From: Pseudarthrobacter siccitolerans
GTDB lineage: Bacteria > Actinomycetota > Actinomycetes > Actinomycetales > Micrococcaceae
NCBI RefSeq assembly: GCF_030823375.1
Contig: NZ_JAUSXB010000001.1
Span: 620,001 to 684,000 of the forward strand
Direction of reading: 5' to 3'
DNA: 64,000 bases
A program made the position numbers and the translations under genes. The first letter of the stretch is position 1. Each line of letters starts with the position of its first letter. Of the stretch, positions 59,179 through 64,000 are shown piece by piece. The notes below the pieces were generated by a model. It worked only from the letters and a program-made list of their open reading frames with translations. It did not search any database and was not told the DNA's origin.

Positions 59179-60888
59179 CTAGAAGACCGGGGCGGTCCAC
59201 TCCACTTCGGTACCTTGGCCCGGCGGGCTGTGTATCTCAAAGCTGCCCCCGAGCGCGCGCGCCCTGTGCTCCATATTCGAAAGGCCGTTGCCGGCCCCGG
59301 GTATGGAGAAGCCGCCGCCGTCGTCTTCGATGCGGACGGTTAGCCTTCCTTCGCCAACAGCAATCAACACGCGGATGGACGCTGCCCCCGCGTGCCGGAC
59401 CGCGTTGCTCAGACCTTCCGTGAGAACTGCCAGCACATTGGACGCCGTCGACTCGTCGTGGATGTCGTCGACCGGCCCGGTCATCGTGAGGTGGGGGACG
59501 AAGGGCAGCGATTGTGTGGCAGAGCGCACCGTTTGCAGGATGCGGCTGCTGAGCAGCTCCACCTCGCCCGATGATCTGCTCAGGGAATAGATCGTGTTTC
59601 GGAGTTCACGGATGGTCTCGTCGAGTTCAGCCGTGACTTTCGCAATCGTCCTGGCCAGGGACTCACTGGAGTTGAAACGCTGGAGGCTCTGGATACTGAG
59701 TCCTGCGGCGAACAGCCGCTGGATTACGAGGTCATGGAGATCGCGGGCGATCCGGTCCCGGTCCGTAAACACGGCAAGCTGTTCGCGCATCTGGCGTGCC
59801 CGGGCAAGTTCCAGCCCCATTGCGACATGGGAACAGAAGACTGTTCCCATCTCAACATCTGCGGGCCTGAAGGTGCCTTCCGCCCGCTTCCGGAGCAGGA
59901 CAAGGAGCCCGTGATGGGTGCCGTGGGTACTGAGATCCAGGGCCAGGAGCCTCGCTGGCTTCGCAGCAGCGTCCGGCCCGAGAATTGTCGCAGCGTCTTC
60001 AATCACCGCTGCTTTCCCTGTGTCAATAACCGCCCGGATCTCCGGATATGTCAGGGCTAGGAAGCGTCCGGCCCATTCTGAGGACGTTTCCCCCGCGGCT
60101 CCTGCCACGTGGAATAACTCGGACGCGTGTTCCTGGACCAGAAGCAGGGCCAACTCCGAAGCGGATTCCCGGAGCGCCCGTCCGGCAATCATGTCCGGTG
60201 CCCCTTCCTCGCCCTCCTGCGTGTCCCCGCCCATCATCCTTTTCGTTACTTCCATCGAAGCTTCGAGCCACCGGGTCCTCCGGCGTGAATCGTCGTACAG
60301 CCTGGCGTTTTCGATAGCGACGCCGGCGGCCGCGGCAAGTGCCTGGGCCAGGTCCTCATCCTCGTCGGTGAAGTCTCCGCCGCCTTCCTTTTGCGTCAGA
60401 TAGAGATTGCCGAACACGGAGTCACGCACCCGGATGGGCACGCCCAGGAATGACTTCATGGGCGGATGGTTCTTCGGAAACCCGTAAGCTTCGGGGTGCC
60501 GGCTAAGGTCATGGAGCCTGAGCGGCTTGGGATCGCGGATCAACAAACCCAAAACGCCATGCCCGGTGGGCAGGGGGCCAATCTTTCGCCCCGTTTCATC
60601 ATCGATGCCAACGGTGATGAAGTGGCTCAAAGCATGCTCTTCGTTAATGACTCCCAGCGCTCCAAACCGTGCTCGCAGGAGAGTGCATGCGGAGTTGACC
60701 ACCCTTTGAAGGACGGCCTCCAGGCTTAGGTCCTCCGCCAGGGCGACGACCGCTTCAAGGAGACCCCGCATCCGTTGCTGGGCATTCAGCAGTTCGCCGG
60801 CCTGGTCGACAAAGCCGGTGAGCAGCTCGTCCATCCTGGCTCCGGCGAAGATGGGCCGGTCGCCGGAGGCATGGATTGGCTCGCCCAT
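59179..60888 (-). CDS. DevS/DosS-like GAF-domain sensor histidine kinase
   Basis: A 569-residue kinase with two GAF domains (about 50-190 and 215-370), as in DevS/DosT, then a HisKA_3 dimerisation helix with phospho-acceptor His385 in RDRIARDLHDLVIQRLFAAGL, and a HATPase domain (VLAVLTEGLSNAVRHAGA, VRIEDDGGGFSIPGAGNGLSNM). Start ATG 60888 (MGEPIHASG) has AGAGG about 7 nt upstream. Haem binding by the first GAF, as in mycobacterial DevS, is not testable here. The gene is convergent with the response regulator, 21 bp apart at the 3' ends. Confidence 0.92.
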   Translation of the reverse strand: MGEPIHASGDRPIFAGARMDELLTGFVDQAGELLNAQQRMRGLLEAVVALAEDLSLEAVLQRVVNSACTLLRARFGALGVINEEHALSHFITVGIDDETGRKIGPLPTGHGVLGLLIRDPKPLRLHDLSRHPEAYGFPKNHPPMKSFLGVPIRVRDSVFGNLYLTQKEGGGDFTDEDEDLAQALAAAAGVAIENARLYDDSRRRTRWLEASMEVTKRMMGGDTQEGEEGAPDMIAGRALRESASELALLLVQEHASELFHVAGAAGETSSEWAGRFLALTYPEIRAVIDTGKAAVIEDAATILGPDAAAKPARLLALDLSTHGTHHGLLVLLRKRAEGTFRPADVEMGTVFCSHVAMGLELARARQMREQLAVFTDRDRIARDLHDLVIQRLFAAGLSIQSLQRFNSSESLARTIAKVTAELDETIRELRNTIYSLSRSSGEVELLSSRILQTVRSATQSLPFVPHLTMTGPVDDIHDESTASNVLAVLTEGLSNAVRHAGAASIRVLIAVGEGRLTVRIEDDGGGFSIPGAGNGLSNMEHRARALGGSFEIHSPPGQGTEVEWTAPVF

Positions 60889-60955
60889 CGCGCAGCCTCT
60901 CAAGGAAGATTCCAGCCGGACCGTCATGCCAGTTGGTGCCGTGGGATACAGAGTA

Positions 60956-60967
60956 CCTTTGTCACGA
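60956..60967 (-). promoter_or_regulatory. 12-mer shared with the response regulator promoter
   Basis: TCGTGACAAAGG on the minus strand, 68-79 bp before the kinase start at 60888. The same sequence is at 58369-58380 before the response regulator, on the coding strand in both cases. Confidence 0.5.
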
Positions 60968-61083
60968 AGGTTGAACTAGGGCGCGGCGGCTTCTGGAGGC
61001 TGCAGGCGCCGGATATTGACTCCGCAGGGCGGCGTCAGTGAGGAACCGGGTGAAGAATCGGTTCGTAGCACGCTCCCTGGCCT

Positions 61084-61902
61084 TCACTTCTTCGCAGCCA
61101 GGGCGGGTAAAGGTGACGGCTGAAGGTCCAGGCGTGCCAGATGCAGGGCGCCGAGGACGGCGAAAAACATGGAGAGAGCCAGTGACGTCCAAAAAGCGGC
61201 GGTGTTGAAGTCGAGATCCCAGAGGGGCTTCACCAATTCGCCGAGTGCCAGGGAAAAGATGAGTGTGAATCCCAGGACGTACATCGCCGGCAGCAGGAGC
61301 AGGCCCAAGGGATGGACCCTATAAGTCAGCACCGCCAGCAGCAGGAACGCCGGCATGATGAAGCAGAGCTCAAGAATGTAGATGGAATACAAGGAGTCAA
61401 TCTGGTTGCCGGTGCTCATTAAAGGCAGGAGCATGGCAATCCACAGCGGGTAGAAGATCATCGGTTGCAGGAGGGCCCCGCTGGCCGAAGCGATACGAAG
61501 CGCCCCGGGAAGGCCCGGCACGTGGGTGTTCCGTCGCAGGCAGAATCCGGCGCTGACCAGCGCCCAGAACGTAAGCGTAAAAATGGCCATGTACAGGAGA
61601 TACAGCCCGTTGTACGCCCGTTCGATGACATAGATTCCGTAGGCGTAAAAAAGGTAACCGAGCAGCCCCAGCTGCAGGATCTGCCCCTTTGGCCGGCCAT
61701 CCCGGCTCGTCCAGGCAAGGAGAATCAACGCAACCGAAACAACCGCTGAAATGAGGTCCTGGGCGTAGGCGCCGGGTAACAGCTCAGGGGAAACGATGCG
61801 GGAGTAGATGCCGGGAACAGCTACGCCTGTGACTGCTGCCGAAAGCGCCAAGATGCCGATAAGCACCCAGAGAAGCCTGTGGCGGCCAAGGTTCGTGATC
61901 AC
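61084..61902 (-). CDS. Polytopic membrane protein of unknown function
   Basis: A 272-residue protein with about eight hydrophobic segments (first LLWVLIGILALSAAVTGVAVPGIY). GTG 61902 is preferred because AGGAGG lies upstream, although at about 11 nt; a GTG at 61974 gives 24 more residues that are not hydrophobic. Polar loops are short, with QILQLGLLGYLFYAYGIYVIERAYNGLYLLYMAIFTLTFWALVSAG in the middle. I do not recognise a family with confidence. It may be cotranscribed with the sensor kinase, which lies 195 bp downstream. Confidence 0.7.
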   Translation of the reverse strand: MITNLGRHRLLWVLIGILALSAAVTGVAVPGIYSRIVSPELLPGAYAQDLISAVVSVALILLAWTSRDGRPKGQILQLGLLGYLFYAYGIYVIERAYNGLYLLYMAIFTLTFWALVSAGFCLRRNTHVPGLPGALRIASASGALLQPMIFYPLWIAMLLPLMSTGNQIDSLYSIYILELCFIMPAFLLLAVLTYRVHPLGLLLLPAMYVLGFTLIFSLALGELVKPLWDLDFNTAAFWTSLALSMFFAVLGALHLARLDLQPSPLPALAAKK

Positions 61903-62022
61903 ACTGCATCCGTCCTCCTGAATGAGGGCCCACTCAACCACGCCAGCACCCTTGCCAATAGGGCCTTTGGTCACTGCTGCTCTCAGCCGGCACAGGTACC
62001 TGCTACGCGGGAAGCGTCACCC

Positions 62023-62439
62023 TTACACCCTGCCGATGCCCTGGGCCAGCGACTGAAGTTCACGGAGGATCAGAAGCTGTTGTTCATTGATCTTCGTGAG
62101 TTCTTCGATTTCACTCTTCGCCTCCATATCCGTGTCGTAGTCGTGCTGGGCCATGGCAGAAGCGATGGCATCCTGGCGTTTGGCTGCGATCAGCAGAATG
62201 GCGCCCTGAAGACCAGCCAGCATCGATAGAAACAGGTTCAGCAGGATGTAGGGGTAGGGGTCCCATGCCCGGCTGGCCATCGCGAAGGTGTTGACGGTGG
62301 CCCACAGGACCATAAAGAGGATGAATCCCCCGACGAAGGGCCAGCTGCCCATGCCGTTTCGCAGGTAGTCGGCCGCCCGCTCTCCCCTGGTCAGTGAAGA
62401 CTTGTGCCGGGTATGCCACGTGACGTTCTGCTCATTCAT
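62023..62439 (-). CDS. DUF1003 membrane protein
   Basis: A 138-residue protein starting MNEQNVTWHTRHKSSLTRGERAADYLRNGMGSWPFVGGFILFMVLWATVNT. The DUF1003 pattern has two membrane helices (about 34-52 and 66-86), with the signature NxxxxxAWDPYPYILLNLFLSMLAGLQGAILLIAAKRQD. The C-terminal region (about 98-138) is a charged helix. Function is unknown. It is transcribed leftward. Confidence 0.92.
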   Translation of the reverse strand: MNEQNVTWHTRHKSSLTRGERAADYLRNGMGSWPFVGGFILFMVLWATVNTFAMASRAWDPYPYILLNLFLSMLAGLQGAILLIAAKRQDAIASAMAQHDYDTDMEAKSEIEELTKINEQQLLILRELQSLAQGIGRV

Positions 62440-62648
62440 GATTCAGGGTAACCCGTTGAGCCTCCTGCCTTCCTTGCTCCGGTCTGGTGGAACGTGTGCA
62501 GGTTGGACCCTGCAAAAGTCCCGGGCAGGCGTTCTGTCAACAACGCCTCAGGATGCAGGTACTCCGCGCTCCCACGCCGGGTATCTGAGTAGTCAGCACC
62601 CCACGAAACGAGTAGGACGTCCTTCCGGACTCGCACCTACACTTGAGC

Positions 62649-62888
62649 ATGGATACGATCCCGGCAATGATGCTGATTTTTGCTGCGGCTTTCGCCTGGC
62701 TGGGATTGACAGTATTCGTACTCCTCCGGTTGCGGCGCCGCAGGCATGGTTCCTCATTGGTAGCTTCGGCTCCCGATTCCCCGGAGGGCCGCAGCCATGC
62801 CCACAGGCCCTGGCGCCGCATCCGCAGGGCCACGGACCGGACGTCCGCAAATGGGCACAAACTGAGCGTCAGGAGGATCCGCGGGTGA
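62649..62888 (+). CDS. Small basic protein with one membrane helix (low confidence)
   Basis: Open frame of 79 residues from ATG 62649: MDTIPAMMLIFAAAFAWLGLTVFVLLRLRRRRHGSS then a basic, Arg-rich tail (SHAHRPWRRIRRATDRTSANGHKLSVRRIRG). One clean N-terminal helix followed by RLRRRR is typical of small membrane proteins, but there is no ribosome site and no known family. An upstream TTG at 62643 is possible. It may be a chance frame. Confidence 0.35.
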   Translation: MDTIPAMMLIFAAAFAWLGLTVFVLLRLRRRRHGSSLVASAPDSPEGRSHAHRPWRRIRRATDRTSANGHKLSVRRIRG

Positions 62889-63124
62889 AGGCTCCTGCGG
62901 ATTGAGCACGGGAACCTGGCCAGGACCCGAACCCTGAAAATTCAATCAAGTATCTGAATCACAACACTCACATGACGCCCGTCGGGGTTATCCTCAAAAT
63001 GCGTATCCAGTTGTGGGGGGCATCCGGGCGGGGGGCTAGGCGCACCCGCGGTGTAACTGCCGCGGGCCAGTTTCATAATTTGCGTTCATACCGGGAAACC
63101 GGGCGGATTTCAAAGGAAACGAAC

Positions 63125-64000
63125 ATGGGCCGCCGACACGCTGCATCTGACTTGAGCTATCCGCGCTGGATCTGGCTGGCCGCGGCGGCCACCGTGGCAC
63201 TTCTTATTGTTGGCGGCGCTTTCCTGCTGCGGGCGGTGATCTTCCCCGGCGGTTCAGGCGAGGGCGGCACTTCAGCCGGGAATGGCGGCACACCTTCAGA
63301 AGGCGAACCTCTGGCGCAGGACTCTCCTGCCGCCGTCGCCGGCGCCTCTCCCTGTATACCCTTGAACATCCTCACCTCGCTGGAAAACGCCGAGATGGTC
63401 CGGGCCCTGGCATCCGAATATACGGCGAGACCCCGCAGCGTGGACGGCAAATGTGTGACGCCAACGGTGATGCAGGAAAAATCGGGACTCGCTGCCCGCA
63501 AGGTTGCTGCGCAGTTCCCCGGTGTTCCGGCAGGCGACAGGCCCTCCATCTGGCTGCCGGACTCCTCCGCGTGGTTACGAATCGCAAGGGAAGGCGCCAG
63601 CGGAAGCCCTGTCCCGCAGGAGGGAATGAGCCTCGCCCGCAGTGCGATCGTCGTGGCGATGCCGGCGACGATGACCCAAGCCCTGGGCTGGGACAACAAT
63701 CCGCCGTCGTGGTCCGACGTCTTCAAAATGGCCAGGGACCAGGACGTCTGGGAGCGCCTCGGCCATGGCGACTGGGGGAAATTCAAGTTCGGCAAGGCCA
63801 GTCCGCTCATCTCGACGTCGGGCTTAATGGCGCTTGCTGCTTCCTACGGTGCCGCCGGCGGCAGCGTAGGCGGGCTGGACGACATGGACCTGGACGCACC
63901 GTCCCTGCTGGAGAAGGTGCGCGCCGTGGAACTGGGCACCAGCCACTACATGGCCACGCCCGAGCATTTTCTGTGGCATGCCAGGGAGGCTGACAACGCC
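63125..64000 (+). CDS. Membrane-anchored substrate-binding/VWA-type protein, cut by window edge
   Basis: Starts ATG 63125 with AAAGGA at 7 nt (MGRRHAASDLSYPRWIWLAAAATVALLIVGGAFLLRAVI). A single membrane anchor (about 18-38) is followed by a Gly/Ser linker and a periplasmic-binding-type domain: CIPLNILTSLENAEMVRALASEYTA, SIWLPDSSAWLRIAREG, ARSAIVVAMPATMTQALGWDNNPPSW, WGKFKFGKASPLISTSGLMALAASYGAA. This is the N-terminal half of actinobacterial substrate-binding/VWA-domain proteins; the VWA domain would lie to the right of the edge. No stop is seen before 64000. Confidence 0.8.
   Translation, partial: MGRRHAASDLSYPRWIWLAAAATVALLIVGGAFLLRAVIFPGGSGEGGTSAGNGGTPSEGEPLAQDSPAAVAGASPCIPLNILTSLENAEMVRALASEYTARPRSVDGKCVTPTVMQEKSGLAARKVAAQFPGVPAGDRPSIWLPDSSAWLRIAREGASGSPVPQEGMSLARSAIVVAMPATMTQALGWDNNPPSWSDVFKMARDQDVWERLGHGDWGKFKFGKASPLISTSGLMALAASYGAAGGSVGGLDDMDLDAPSLLEKVRAVELGTSHYMATPEHFLWHAREADNA

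Noticed and set aside
62889..63124. Riboswitch upstream of the VWA-type gene
   Set aside because: Short GC-rich inverted pieces exist, but no known class could be matched by eye.

Overview
The window reads as chromosome from a high-GC Gram-positive actinobacterium, most likely a Micrococcaceae member of the Arthrobacter/Pseudarthrobacter type. The evidence is the strongly GC-biased third codon positions, many GTG/TTG starts with GGAGG-like ribosome sites, several apparently leaderless genes, a mycoredoxin, the conserved actinobacterial block hisS-rel-secFD-yajC-ruvBAC-yebC-pdxT-pdxS-pgsA-HIT-thrS, and an actinobacterial c-di-AMP riboswitch. I assign this from gene content and order; no 16S gene or search was available. 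I see no tRNA, rRNA, CRISPR array, insertion sequence, integrase or phage gene.

Region 1-24.8 kb is core genome. It holds hisS (cut by the left edge), a membrane-anchored cyclophilin, a DUF349 protein, an AbiEi-like protein whose 3' end overlaps rel, rel itself, secF-secD-yajC, ruvB-ruvA-ruvC, yebC and pdxT. A block of four genes (murT-gatD for peptidoglycan amidation, a CapA-like lipoprotein and an M3 oligopeptidase) then separates pdxT from pdxS. After pdxS come pgsA, a HIT protein and thrS.

Region 24.9-31.4 kb is a DNA-damage and redox stretch: an SOS-boxed DUF6504-dnaE2 mutagenesis operon, chorismate mutase facing a VOC protein, a YedK/HMCES-type abasic-site protein and mycoredoxin. Region 31.4-42.7 kb mixes metabolism and small regulators: lipoate ligase, a PadR-ABC1 kinase pair, thioesterase, EEP hydrolase, NUDIX, DUF1918, metallophosphoesterase, SDR, and an overlapping run of DUF1810, an AlkD-like protein and a DksA-like protein next to a coiled-coil cell-wall protein. 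A dienelactone hydrolase gene there is broken by a 4-bp duplication. Region 42.7-46.6 kb carries a c-di-AMP riboswitch driving a LysM-NlpC/P60 hydrolase, then selO and rnz.

Region 46.6-50.8 kb is a cluster of small stress-type genes (Gly-rich peptide, acidic protein, small membrane protein, universal stress protein, DUF4389 protein, CsbD). A recurring palindrome related to AGTAAGCATGCTTACT lies about 42-55 bp upstream of several of these and of the SDR gene at 37.9 kb. Next is a two-gene HNH nuclease/DUF2087 cassette (50.8-52.3 kb), then an autoregulated LacI-ABC importer-GH32 fructan/sucrose operon (52.3-58.3 kb). A convergent DevR/DevS-like two-component pair follows, whose promoters share an identical 12-mer. 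The window ends with membrane proteins and the start of a substrate-binding/VWA-type protein cut by the right edge.
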